DNA from: Comamonas granuli NBRC 101663
Lineage (GTDB): Bacteria; Pseudomonadota; Gammaproteobacteria; Burkholderiales; Burkholderiaceae_C
DNA: 64,000 bases
NCBI RefSeq assembly: GCF_000739995.1
Contig: NZ_BBJX01000004.1
Span: 420,387-484,386, forward strand
Direction of reading: 5' to 3'
In this document: piece after piece, positions 51,776 to 60,251 of the stretch
Layout: each line of letters starts with the position of its first letter
Numbering within the stretch: position 1 is the first letter of the stretch
The notes under the pieces: model-generated
Seen by the model: the letters and a program-made list of their open reading frames with translations, nothing else
Database searches by the model: none
What the model was told of the DNA's origin: nothing
Translations under genes and position numbers: made by a program

Positions 51776-53857
51776 ATGACGACCTACCGACTGGGCGTGG
51801 ACGCTGGCGGCACGTTCACCGATTTCATCCTGGCAGACGACCAGGGCAACACCCATTTGTTCAAGGCCACCTCGACCCCCGAGGACGGCACCCGCGCCAT
51901 TGCCGACGGCTTTGCCCAGATTGCGGAAAAGCTGGGCAAGCCCATGCGCGAGATTCTGGCCAACACCGAGCTGTGCGTGAACGGCACCACCGTGGCGCTG
52001 AATGCCCTGATCCAGCACAAAGGGGTGAAGACCGGCCTGGTGTGCACCGCCGGGCATGAGGATTCGCTGGAAATCCGCCTGGGCCACAAGGAAGAAGGCT
52101 ACCGCTACGACGCCGAGTACCCGCCCGCCAGGCAACTGGTGGAGCGCCACCTGCGTATGCCCATCCGTGAGCGCATTCTGTCCGACGGCAGCATCCGTGT
52201 TCCGCTGAACGAGGACGATGTGCGCGCCGCCTGCGAGGTGTTCCGCAAGGAAGGCGTGCAGGCCGTGGCGGTGTCCTTCCTGTGGTCCATCGCCAACGGC
52301 GCGCACGAGCGCCGCGCCGCGGAAATCGTGCGCGAAATGCTGCCCGATGTGTACGTCTCGGTCGGCCTGGAGGTGTTTCCGCAAATGCGCGAGTACACGC
52401 GCACCTCGACCGCGGTGGTCAACGCCTACCTGGGGCCGGTGCTCATGAACTACGTCGAACGCATCGACGCCTTCTACCGCGACCAGGGCACCAAGGTGCC
52501 GGTGCGCTACTTCCAGTCCAACGGCGGCATGGCCGCGCGCGATGTGATGGTGTCCCGCGCCGTGAGCGCCATCAACTCGGGGCCCGCATCGGCACCCATG
52601 GCGGGGCGCTTTTTGACCAACCCCCTGGGGATCCGCAGCTTTATCACCGTGGACATGGGCGGCACCTCGTTCGACATCACGCTGACCCACGAGGGCAAGA
52701 CCAACGTCAACAAGGACATCGACTTCCTGCGCTACCGCATCGGCATTCCGATGATCCAGGTGGAAACCCTGGGTGCCGGTGGCGGCTCGATTGCCTGGAT
52801 CGACCAGATGGGCGTGCTCAACGTGGGCCCGCAGTCCGCCGGTGCCATGCCCGGACCCGCCTGCTACCAGCGTGGCGGCACGCTGCCCACCGTGACCGAC
52901 GCCAACGTGGCCCTGGGCTACCTGAACCCGGAATCCCTGCTGGGCGGCCGCCTGCCGATCGACGCGGCCGCTTCGCGCCAGGCCATTGCACGCCACCTTG
53001 CCGAGCCTTTGCACATCAGCGTGGAGAAGGCGGCCTACGGCATATTCAGCATCGTCAACAACAACATGGTCAGCGGCATCCGGCGTGTGTCGATCGAACG
53101 CGGCTATGACCCGCGCGACTTCGCGCTGATCGGCGCCGGCGGCGCCACGGGCCTGCACCTGACGGCGCTGGCGCAGGAAATCGGCTGCAAGACGGTGCTC
53201 GTGTCCAAGCTCGCCTCGGGCCTGTGTGCCTTCGGGCAACTGCTGTCGGACATCAAATACAACTACATGTCGGCCATGCCCATGCGCCTGGACGCGCAGG
53301 CGCCGCTGGAGGAGCTGGAAAGCCGCTTCCGCAGCCTGGAGCAGGACGGCATGGCGGCCATGCAGGCCGAGGGCGTTCCGCCCAGCCGCATCCTGTTCAA
53401 GCGCAGCCTGGACATGCGCTACGTCGGCCAGGTGCATGAATGCACGGTGGTCATCGGCAACACCCCCGTGAATGCCGCGACGCTGGAGCAGATCAAGCAG
53501 ATGTTCCACGACCTGCACAAGCAGCTGTTCACCTACAGCGAGCCCGACAGCCTGATCGAGATCGTCAACATGGAGGCCACGGTCTACGGCCAGAGCGCAC
53601 CGCTGGCGGCGCCGCAAATGCCGGCGGGCGGGAATGCCGAAGCCGCCATCCGCACCCGGCGGCAGATGATTTTTGACGCCGACGGCCATTCGCTGCTCAC
53701 GCCGGTGTACGACGGGGAGATGCTGGGCACGGACGACGAAATCACCGGCCCGGCGGTGATCGAGGAGCCCACCACCACCATCGTCATCAACCCGGGCTGG
53801 GTGGCGCGGCTCGATGGCAGCGGCACCTACATCATCACCCAGGGCACCCGCCGCTGA
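51776..53857 (+). CDS. hyuA: Hydantoinase A/oxoprolinase family subunit (ATPase)
   Basis: A 693-residue HyuA-family protein with an ASKHA-type ATPase fold. The phosphate-1 motif is YRLGVDAGGTFTDFIL (residues 4-19), then VNGTTVALNALIQHKGVKTGLV, the second phosphate motif in FITVDMGGTSFDITLTH, and GVLNVGPQSAGAMPGPACYQRGG. ATP phosphorylates the ring amide in this family, and HyuB completes hydrolysis. Start at 51776, 63 bp after hyuB, with AGAAAGACA upstream; an open extension upstream is not conserved. Which ring is cleaved cannot be told; see the findings for the lactam hypothesis. Confidence 0.92.
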   Translation: MTTYRLGVDAGGTFTDFILADDQGNTHLFKATSTPEDGTRAIADGFAQIAEKLGKPMREILANTELCVNGTTVALNALIQHKGVKTGLVCTAGHEDSLEIRLGHKEEGYRYDAEYPPARQLVERHLRMPIRERILSDGSIRVPLNEDDVRAACEVFRKEGVQAVAVSFLWSIANGAHERRAAEIVREMLPDVYVSVGLEVFPQMREYTRTSTAVVNAYLGPVLMNYVERIDAFYRDQGTKVPVRYFQSNGGMAARDVMVSRAVSAINSGPASAPMAGRFLTNPLGIRSFITVDMGGTSFDITLTHEGKTNVNKDIDFLRYRIGIPMIQVETLGAGGGSIAWIDQMGVLNVGPQSAGAMPGPACYQRGGTLPTVTDANVALGYLNPESLLGGRLPIDAAASRQAIARHLAEPLHISVEKAAYGIFSIVNNNMVSGIRRVSIERGYDPRDFALIGAGGATGLHLTALAQEIGCKTVLVSKLASGLCAFGQLLSDIKYNYMSAMPMRLDAQAPLEELESRFRSLEQDGMAAMQAEGVPPSRILFKRSLDMRYVGQVHECTVVIGNTPVNAATLEQIKQMFHDLHKQLFTYSEPDSLIEIVNMEATVYGQSAPLAAPQMPAGGNAEAAIRTRRQMIFDADGHSLLTPVYDGEMLGTDDEITGPAVIEEPTTTIVINPGWVARLDGSGTYIITQGTRR

Positions 53858-53874
53858 CGAAACGCCTGGTCGCC

Positions 53875-54672
53875 ATGCAGCATACCCCTGCCCACTACCT
53901 GCACGCCGAGGGCGTCAGCCTGACCTTTTCGGGAGTGCGCGCACTCAAGTCGGTCAGCCTCACGCTCGAGCGCGGCAAGGTGCTCGGCCTCATCGGGCCC
54001 AATGGCGCCGGCAAGACCACCATGGTCAACGTGCTGAGCGGCTTCAACACCCCGGACGAGGGCCGGGTGCGGCTCGACGAGCAGCCCTTGCACGGCCTGG
54101 GCGCGGATGCCTTCCGGCGGCTCGGCGTGGCGCGCACATTCCAGGGCGGGCGCCTCTTCCGGGGCCTGACGGTGCAGGACAACCTGGAAGCGGCGGGCGT
54201 GGGCCTGGGGCTGTCCCGCCGGCAGGCTGAGGCCGAGGCCCGCCGTGTGCTGCACGCCCTGGGGCTGGAGCACCTGGCGCCCCTGGGCGCCAGCGCCCTG
54301 CCCTACACCGACGAGCGCCGCGTGGGCATTGCCCGCGCCGTGGTGGGCAACCCGGCCTTTCTGCTGCTCGACGAACCCGCGGCGGGCATGAGCGAACACG
54401 AGGCCAGCGACCTGCGCGACACCATCGCCCAGATCGTGCAGCAGATCGGATGCGGCGTGCTGCTCATCGAGCACAACGTGCGCCTGGTCTTGAGCATCTG
54501 CAGCCACATCGTGGTCATGGATGCCGGAGAAGTCATCGCCCAGGGGGATCCGCAGGCCATCCGCAGCAGCGAGCGCGTGCGCCATGCCTACATGGGCAGC
54601 GCCGGAGACGGCACCGAAGACGCGGCCCCCCTGCCCGCACCCGCCCCCCCTGCCATGGAGATTGCCGCATGA
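53875..54672 (+). CDS. livG: Branched-chain-type ABC transporter ATPase (LivG)
   Basis: A 265-residue ATPase: Walker A GPNGAGKTT, LivG-specific ARTFQGGRLFRGLTVQDNL, signature replaced by LPYTDERRVGIARA (LivG proteins normally have LPYG-type rather than LSGGQ), Walker B FLLLDEPAAGMS, H-loop IEHNV. A 30-residue Ala/Pro tail extends the C-terminus. It lies 17 bp behind hyuA and overlaps livF by ATGA, so this uptake system belongs to the Hyu operon. Confidence 0.93.
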   Translation: MQHTPAHYLHAEGVSLTFSGVRALKSVSLTLERGKVLGLIGPNGAGKTTMVNVLSGFNTPDEGRVRLDEQPLHGLGADAFRRLGVARTFQGGRLFRGLTVQDNLEAAGVGLGLSRRQAEAEARRVLHALGLEHLAPLGASALPYTDERRVGIARAVVGNPAFLLLDEPAAGMSEHEASDLRDTIAQIVQQIGCGVLLIEHNVRLVLSICSHIVVMDAGEVIAQGDPQAIRSSERVRHAYMGSAGDGTEDAAPLPAPAPPAMEIAA

Positions 54673-55454
54673 GCATGCCCCTCTTGAGCATCCAGGACCT
54701 GCACGTGCGCTACGGCGGCATTACCGCGCTGCGCGGCATCCACCTGACCGTGCACGCAGGCGAAACCGTCATGGTCACCGGCCCCAACGGCGCCGGCAAG
54801 TCCACGCTGATGAAAACCATTGCCGGCCTGGTCAGGCCGCGCCAGGGAAAGGTCATCTTCAACGGCCAGCTCACCAGCGGGCATGCACCCGAGACGGTGG
54901 CGGCCAGCGGATTTTCCCTGGTGCCCGAGGGGCGGCAGGTCTTCGGCTCCATGACGGTGCTGGAAAACCTGCGCATAGGCACGGGCATGCGGCGCAATGC
55001 CATGGCCGTGGCGGCAGATCTCGACTACCTGCTCGACGTGTTCCCCCTGCTGCGCGAGCGCTCCAACAGCCAGGCCGGCCTGCTCTCCGGCGGCCAGCAG
55101 CAGATGCTGGTGATTGCCCGTGCCCTCATGGCGGCGCCGCGCCTGCTGGCCATCGACGAACCTTCGCTGGGCCTGGCGCCGCGGGTGACCGACCAGGTCT
55201 ATGAAGCCCTTTTGCGCCTGCGTGCCGAGCGCGACCTGACGCTGCTCATCGTCGAGCAAAGCGCCAGCCGCGCCCTGCTGACCGGCGGCCGCATGGTGAT
55301 GCTGCGCGAAGGCGGCATCGTGCTGGAGGGTGACCCGCGCCAGATCTCGCCCGAACGCATGCAGCAGGCCTATTTCGGCTACGACACCCCCCCGGACGCT
55401 GGCGCCCGCGAGAGTGCGCACGCGCAGAACGCTGCCGCACCACTGCCCACCTGA
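54669..55454 (+). CDS. livF: Branched-chain-type ABC transporter ATPase (LivF)
   Basis: A 261-residue ATPase with Walker A GPNGAGKST (about 36-44), LVPEGRQVFGSMTVLENL (typical LivF), signature LLSGGQQQMLVIARAL, Walker B LLAIDEPSLGLAP and IVEQSA in place of the usual His switch (Gln-Ser), as in LivF proteins. ATGA overlap with livG. A 20-residue tail rich in Ala and acidic residues follows the domain. Confidence 0.93.
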   Translation: MSMPLLSIQDLHVRYGGITALRGIHLTVHAGETVMVTGPNGAGKSTLMKTIAGLVRPRQGKVIFNGQLTSGHAPETVAASGFSLVPEGRQVFGSMTVLENLRIGTGMRRNAMAVAADLDYLLDVFPLLRERSNSQAGLLSGGQQQMLVIARALMAAPRLLAIDEPSLGLAPRVTDQVYEALLRLRAERDLTLLIVEQSASRALLTGGRMVMLREGGIVLEGDPRQISPERMQQAYFGYDTPPDAGARESAHAQNAAAPLPT

Positions 55455-55507
55455 AGCGCATCGGCCCGAATGCCTTTGCCGGCCACCCCTCACCCACGAC
55501 CTGCACC

Positions 55508-56422
55508 ATGACCGCCACACTCCAGTACCTTTTCGACGCCCTGAGCCTGGGCAGCCTGTATGCCCTGGGGGCGCTGGGCATCGCGCTGATCTTCGGCGTC
55601 ATGCGCCTGGTCAATTTTGCGCATGGCGACGTCATGACCTTCGCCATCTTCGTGCTGGTGGCCCCGACCACCGAGGCCGTCGCGCCTCTGTGGGTGGGTG
55701 CCTGGTCCACGCCGCTGATCGTCATCACGGTGCTCGCCGTGGGCGCGGCGCTGGCCATGCTGTCCGAAGTGCTGGTCTTCCGCCATTTGCGCCAGGCCGC
55801 GCCGGCCACCACCATGATGGCCGCGTTCGCCCTGGGCTTCGTCATCCAGAACGTCCTGCTGGCCCTGCACAGCAGCCGCGCCAAGGCCGTCAACCTGTGG
55901 CCCGAACTGAACCAGGCCGTGGAGGTCTGGGGCGCCCGTGTCCCGGCGCTGCAGATGCTGATGATTGCCATCACCGTGGCCTTGCTGCTGGGCCTGGCGT
56001 GGATGCTGCGCTACACCCGCGCCGGGCTGGAGATGCGCGCCGCGGCCGAGGACTTCGACATGGCGCGCATGCTGGGCGTCAAGGCCAACCGGGTGATCCT
56101 GGTGGCATTCGCCATGAGCGGCGCATTGGCCGCCCTGATCGGCCTGTTCATGGTGAACCAGACCGGGCTGGTCGATGTGCGCATGGGCACGCCCATGATG
56201 CTGGTGGCTTTTGTCTCCACCGTGATTGGCGGGCTGGGCAGTCTCATGGGGGCCGTGCTGGGCGGCTTTCTGATCGGCTTTGCCAGCACGGCCCTGCAAG
56301 CCTGGCTGCCGCTGGATGCACGCGCCTTTCGCGACGCCTTTGTCTACCTCAGCGTCATCGCCCTGCTGCTGTGGCGCCCCAACGGTCTGTTCATCACCGG
56401 CGCTTCCCGCCAGCGCGTGTAA
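55508..56422 (+). CDS. livH: Branched-chain-type ABC transporter permease (LivH)
   Basis: A 304-residue inner-membrane permease with about eight hydrophobic segments. The opening LFDALSLGSLYALGALGIALIFGVMRLVNFAHGDVMTF and the EAA-like loop DFDMARMLGVKANRVILVAFAMSGALAAL are LivH hallmarks, and GGLGSLMGAVLGGFLIG closes the core. It lies 53 bp behind livF. Confidence 0.93.
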   Translation: MTATLQYLFDALSLGSLYALGALGIALIFGVMRLVNFAHGDVMTFAIFVLVAPTTEAVAPLWVGAWSTPLIVITVLAVGAALAMLSEVLVFRHLRQAAPATTMMAAFALGFVIQNVLLALHSSRAKAVNLWPELNQAVEVWGARVPALQMLMIAITVALLLGLAWMLRYTRAGLEMRAAAEDFDMARMLGVKANRVILVAFAMSGALAALIGLFMVNQTGLVDVRMGTPMMLVAFVSTVIGGLGSLMGAVLGGFLIGFASTALQAWLPLDARAFRDAFVYLSVIALLLWRPNGLFITGASRQRV

Positions 56423-56463
56423 GCCGCCGGGCGCGCCATCCCCCTTTTGTCCGCATCGTCCCA

Positions 56464-57543
56464 ATGGGTTCTTCCATGAAACTCTTTCTGCAACGCCACC
56501 GACTGGAAACACCCGCGCTGCTCTGCCTGGCCTTGCTGGTCCTGGCCCTGCTCGCCCTGCTCGCCTCCAGCGGCGTGCAACGCACCATGACCGAGGTGCT
56601 CATCCGCGTCGTCATGGTGGTGGGGATGTACATCTTCATCGGGCACTCGGGGTTGATCAGCTTTGGCCACATCGCCTTCGTGGGCGTGGGGGCCTACGGC
56701 GTGGCCTGGACCACGATGGAGCCCAGCATCAAGCAATACGTGCTCACGGGCCTGCCGGAATTCATGCTGCAGTCGGCCATGCCCTGGGTGCCGGCATCGC
56801 TGCTGGCCGGCGGCCTGGCGGCCTTGGCGGCCCTGATCGTGGGCGCGGCCATCCTGCGTCTCAACGGCATTGCCGCTTCCATCGCCACGTTTTCTCTGCT
56901 GGCCATCTTCAACGTGGTGTATTCCAACTGGGACAGCGTCACCGCCGGGTCGAGTTCCATCGTCGGTGTGCCCACCACGGTGGGCGTGCTGCAAGCCCTG
57001 GCCTTTGCCGTGGCGGCCATCGCCCTGGCCCATTGGCATGGGGTGTCCCGCTTTGGCCTGGCGCTGCGCGCCGTGCGCGAGGAGCCGGTGGCCGCGCGCA
57101 GTTGCGGCATCAACGCCTGGCGCCAGCTGCTCGTGGCCTTTGTGCTCAGCGCCTTTGTCTGCGGCCTGGGCGGGGCGCTGGATGCGCAATTCCTGGGCGT
57201 GGTCAACCCCGACGCCTACTACCTCGGGCGCACCTTCATCTGCCTGGCCATGCTGATCATCGGCGGCAGCACGAGCCTGAGCGGCGCAGTGACCGGCGTC
57301 ATGGTGATTTCAGCCCTGATCGAGGTGCTGATCCGCCTGGAAACGGGCGTCTCCATCGCCGGCATGGAACTGCAGATCCCCAGCGGCGGCCAGGAGCTTT
57401 TCACGGGCATCGCCATGGTGCTGGCCCTGATCCTGCGCCCCGCCGGCCTGATGCAGGGCCGTGACTGGCAATGGCCGCGCACCGCGCCCGTGGCCGGCCT
57501 GGCCGGCAAACCCCTCGATCTGCAGCAAGCGCGCCCGCATTGA
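56464..57543 (+). CDS. livM: Branched-chain-type ABC transporter permease (LivM)
   Basis: A 359-residue permease with about nine hydrophobic segments. LivM features are GHSGLISFGHIAFVGVGAYGVAW, RFGLALRAVREEPVAARSCGINAW (coupling loop), and GGSTSLSGAVTGVMVISALIEVLI. The start is either ATG 56464 or ATG 56476; neither has a strong ribosome site. It follows livH by 41 bp. Together with livG, livF, livH and livJ it completes an importer. Confidence 0.92.
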   Translation: MGSSMKLFLQRHRLETPALLCLALLVLALLALLASSGVQRTMTEVLIRVVMVVGMYIFIGHSGLISFGHIAFVGVGAYGVAWTTMEPSIKQYVLTGLPEFMLQSAMPWVPASLLAGGLAALAALIVGAAILRLNGIAASIATFSLLAIFNVVYSNWDSVTAGSSSIVGVPTTVGVLQALAFAVAAIALAHWHGVSRFGLALRAVREEPVAARSCGINAWRQLLVAFVLSAFVCGLGGALDAQFLGVVNPDAYYLGRTFICLAMLIIGGSTSLSGAVTGVMVISALIEVLIRLETGVSIAGMELQIPSGGQELFTGIAMVLALILRPAGLMQGRDWQWPRTAPVAGLAGKPLDLQQARPH

Positions 57544-57608
57544 CGCGGCCGCCCGCCTGCGCTGCCCCCTTTCCCTTCCCCTCATGGATCAACACAAGGA
57601 GACAAACC

Positions 57609-58820
57609 ATGACCCCTCGGAACCTTCCCACGCGCCTGCGCACCTCGTTGCTGGGCCTGGCCGCCGGTCTGCTGCTCGGCAGCCTGGCCCATGCCCAGGC
57701 CGACAAGGAGATCATCGTCGCCTTTGCCAACGCCAAGTCCGGCTGGCTGGAGGCCTACGACACGCCCGCACGCCGGGCGGCCATGATCCGCATCGATGAG
57801 ATCAACGCCGCCGGGGGCCTGCTCGGCCGCAAGATCAAGGTCATCGAGACCGACACCAAGACCGACCGCGCACAAAGCGCCAAGGCGGGCCTGGAGGCGC
57901 TGGACAAGGGCGCCGACCTGCTGGTGGTGAGCTGCGACTACGACTTTGGCGCGCCCGCGGCCCTGGAGGCCCAGAAGCGCGGCAAGGTGTCGTTCTTCCT
58001 GTGCGCCGAGGACATCAAGGCGGGCATACAGGGCGTGGGCAAGAACTCGTTCAGTTCCTCGGTGCTGGGCGCCGTGCAGGGCGGCATCATGGCCGAATGG
58101 GCCTACAGAAAGCGCAAGGTGCGCGATGCCTACGTGCTGCTGGACACCAGCATTGAGTACAACAAGGGCATTTGCACCGGCTTTGACTGGATGGCGCCCC
58201 AGCTCGAAGGCCTGAAGGTGCTGGGCCGCGACAACTTCAAGAACAACGACGCCTCGATCGCCGCGCAGATCTCCCGCATCAAGGCCCTGCCCAAGGAGCC
58301 CGACGCCATCATGCTGTGCTCCGTCATCCCGGGTGCGGCCAGCGCAGTGCGCCAGTTGCGGGCGGCCGGCATCAATTCGCTCATCCTCAACGGCGCAGCC
58401 GTCGATGGCAGCTACTGGCTCGACTCGGTGCCTGGCCTGTCCAACTTCGTGGTTCCGGTCCAGGGCTCCATCTACGGCGACGACCCCAACCCCAAGGTGG
58501 AGGAGTTCAACAAGGCCTTCGAGAAGCGCTACGGCGCACGTCCATCGAGCACCTATGTGTATCCCGGCTATTCGCTGATCGAGGTCTGGGCCAAGGCGGT
58601 CGAGCGCTCCAAGAGCACGGATGCCGAGCCCGTGACGGCCGAGCTGGAAAAGATGCGCAACGAACCCACGCTGTTCGGGCCGCGCACCTTCACCAAGGAA
58701 ATCCACCACCAGAACCAGGCGCGCATGCTGATTTCCGAGATCAAGGCCGGCAAGCCCGGCATCGTGGATGAGTGGACGCTGTCCAAGCCCGTTCCGCTGC
58801 CTGTGCTGCTCAAGCGCTGA
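57609..58820 (+). CDS. livJ: Branched-chain-type ABC transporter substrate-binding protein (LivJ)
   Basis: A 403-residue periplasmic protein with a signal peptide (RTSLLGLAAGLLLGSLAHAQA, cleavage after about residue 30). The mature part is the Peripla_BP_6 fold: IIVAFANAKSGWLEAYDTPARRAAMIRIDEINAAGGLLGRKIKVIETDTKTD, then the hinge strands and FVVPVQGSIYGDDPNPKVEEFNKAFEKRYG. The ligand pocket SCDYDFGAPAALEAQ differs from leucine-type binders and agrees with an amide or urea-like ligand, but no ligand can be named. AAGGAG precedes the ATG. Last gene of the operon. Confidence 0.92.
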   Translation: MTPRNLPTRLRTSLLGLAAGLLLGSLAHAQADKEIIVAFANAKSGWLEAYDTPARRAAMIRIDEINAAGGLLGRKIKVIETDTKTDRAQSAKAGLEALDKGADLLVVSCDYDFGAPAALEAQKRGKVSFFLCAEDIKAGIQGVGKNSFSSSVLGAVQGGIMAEWAYRKRKVRDAYVLLDTSIEYNKGICTGFDWMAPQLEGLKVLGRDNFKNNDASIAAQISRIKALPKEPDAIMLCSVIPGAASAVRQLRAAGINSLILNGAAVDGSYWLDSVPGLSNFVVPVQGSIYGDDPNPKVEEFNKAFEKRYGARPSSTYVYPGYSLIEVWAKAVERSKSTDAEPVTAELEKMRNEPTLFGPRTFTKEIHHQNQARMLISEIKAGKPGIVDEWTLSKPVPLPVLLKR

Positions 58821-58865
58821 CCGCGCGCGGGCGCGCTGGTCGTTGCCGCGCGCCCTGCACCACCC

Positions 58866-58903
58866 GTCTGCGGCGGCCCCTGCGCCCCACGGCCGCCGCA
58901 GAC
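58866..58903 (+). terminator. Perfect hairpin behind livJ
   Basis: GTCTGCGGCGGCC (58866-58878) and GGCCGCCGCAGAC (58891-58903) form a perfect 13-bp stem with a 12-base loop, 45 bp after the livJ stop; followed by A-rich, not T-rich, sequence. Confidence 0.65.
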
Positions 58904-58937
58904 AAAAGCAAAGGAAAAATGCCATGTAGCACATAGG

Positions 58938-58975
58938 GGATAAGCGCTACAAGCTACAGAAAAAATAGCAAACAC
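58938..58975 (-). repeat. Dispersed repeat, partial copy R8
   Basis: Shortened reverse copy: GGATAAGCGCTACAAGCTAC then AAAAAATAGCAAA. It lacks the CTCCAGCGC-type end seen in R3 and R9. It stands between the two operons, next to the regulatory module. Confidence 0.6.
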
Positions 58976-59011
58976 AGTTCGTGACGAACTGTGGGGGGAT
59001 ATGTTTGTTCA

Positions 59012-59077
59012 GGGTTTCTATGTAGAGGCTTGTGCTCCTGCACAGTGCGCCGCTTCCCGGCGGCCATCTGTATATGT
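59012..59077. promoter_or_regulatory. Shared regulatory module, copy 2 (upstream of the Pot-type operon)
   Basis: GGGTTTCTATGTAGAGGC (59012-59029), ten variable bases, GCACAGTGC (59040-59048), 19 variable bases, CTGTATATGT (59068-59077): same order and spacing as at 44693-44758. TACAGT (59099-59104) is a possible -10, one base further away than its counterpart in front of gabT. The ABC ATPase ATG is 62 bp downstream of the module. Confidence 0.7.
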
Positions 59078-59139
59078 CGGCATGGGTCTGGACGCCGTAC
59101 AGTCAGCCTCATCGACCACCCACTGCGAGCTCCTGACCC

Positions 59140-60216
59140 ATGACCGCAAGCGACGCCCTCGTCACCTTCCGGGGTGTGCAAAAGACCTATGACGGCACCA
59201 GCCTGGTGGTGCGCGACCTGAACCTGGACATCCAGCGCGGCGAGTTCCTCTCCCTGCTGGGGCCTTCGGGCTCGGGCAAGACCACCACGCTGATGATGCT
59301 CGCCGGGTTCGAGTCGCCCACCGCGGGCGAGATCGTCCTCAACGGCACGCCCATCACGCGCACGCCGCCGCACAAGCGCAACTTCGGCATGGTGTTCCAG
59401 AACTACGCGCTGTTCCCGCACATGACCGTGGCCGAGAACATTGCCTACCCGCTGCGCGTGCGCAAACTTGCCGCTGCCGAGCGCGAGGCCAAGGTCAAGC
59501 GCGCCCTGGAGATGGTGCAGATGGACACCATGGGCCTGCGCTACCCGGCGCAGCTCTCGGGCGGGCAGCAGCAGCGCGTGGCGCTGGCACGCGCCCTGGT
59601 GTTCGACCCGCAGCTCGTGCTCATGGACGAGCCCCTGGGCGCGCTGGACAAGCAGTTGCGCGAGCACATGCAGCTCGAGCTCAAGGCCCTGCACCGCCGC
59701 CTGGGCGTGACCTTCGTCTATGTGACGCACGACCAGGCCGAGGCGCTGACCATGTCCGACCGCGTGGCCGTATTCAACGACGGGCGCATCCAGCAGATCG
59801 ACCGCGTGGACCGGCTGTACGAGACGCCGGTCAACCGCTTCGTGGCCAATTTCGTGGGCGACAACGCCGTGCTCGATGCGCGCGTGCACGCCGCCGAAGG
59901 GGGCGAATGCGAAGTCGTGCTGCCCGATGGTGCGCGCCTGCGCGGCATCAACGTCAACCGCGCCGCCGTGGGCGACGCCGTGCAGTGCAGCGTGCGCCCC
60001 GAGCGCATCGAGCTCGCCGATGGCGCGAGCGCCAACACCCTGCCGGGCACGGTGATGGACGTGATCTATTTCGGCGACCACCTGCGCCTGCGCTGCCGCA
60101 TGGCCAGCCAGGCCGAGGTCATGGTCAAGCTGGCACTCAACCACCAGGGCGTGCCCACCCCCGGCCACACCGTGCACCTGCACGCACCGGCGCAGCACAC
60201 GCGCGTGTACCTCTGA
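59140..60216 (+). CDS. Spermidine/putrescine-type ABC transporter ATPase (PotA/PotG)
   Basis: A 358-residue ATPase with a C-terminal TOBE regulatory domain. Walker [34 protein letters not shown], signature [15 protein letters not shown], Walker [13 protein letters not shown], switch [10 protein letters not shown]. The TOBE region (about 270-358) ends with [13 protein letters not shown]. First gene of a five-gene operon with substrate-binding protein, two permeases and cupin. The family imports polyamines or related amines, and the upstream module shared with gabT points to a GABA-pathway substrate such as putrescine or GABA. Confidence 0.92.
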   Translation: MTASDALVTFRGVQKTYDGTSLVVRDLNLDIQRGEFLSLLGPSGSGKTTTLMMLAGFESPTAGEIVLNGTPITRTPPHKRNFGMVFQNYALFPHMTVAENIAYPLRVRKLAAAEREAKVKRALEMVQMDTMGLRYPAQLSGGQQQRVALARALVFDPQLVLMDEPLGALDKQLREHMQLELKALHRRLGVTFVYVTHDQAEALTMSDRVAVFNDGRIQQIDRVDRLYETPVNRFVANFVGDNAVLDARVHAAEGGECEVVLPDGARLRGINVNRAAVGDAVQCSVRPERIELADGASANTLPGTVMDVIYFGDHLRLRCRMASQAEVMVKLALNHQGVPTPGHTVHLHAPAQHTRVYL

Positions 60217-60251
60217 CCCCTTTTCCCCCACACCCTCAAGGAGACAAAAGC

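Larger units (their letters stand above)
58821..59139 (+). other. Intergenic region between the hyu-liv and Pot-type operons
   Basis: No gene supported. In order it holds the hairpin at 58866-58903, repeat R8 (58938-58975) and the second copy of the MocR-type regulatory module (59012-59077), leading to the ABC ATPase start at 59140. Confidence 0.6.

Noticed and set aside
49862..53689. Open frame of over 1200 codons opposite hyuB and hyuA
   Set aside because: Antisense shadow; composition is typical of reverse-read GC-rich genes.
53875..54672. Missing LSGGQ signature in the first Liv ATPase as a sign of damage
   Set aside because: LivG proteins usually have an LPY-type variant here.
46131..58980. 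Mobile-element signature (integrase, insertion sequence, tRNA attachment site) at the edges of the accessory block
   Set aside because: None seen on either strand; block proposed only from gene content and shared regulation.
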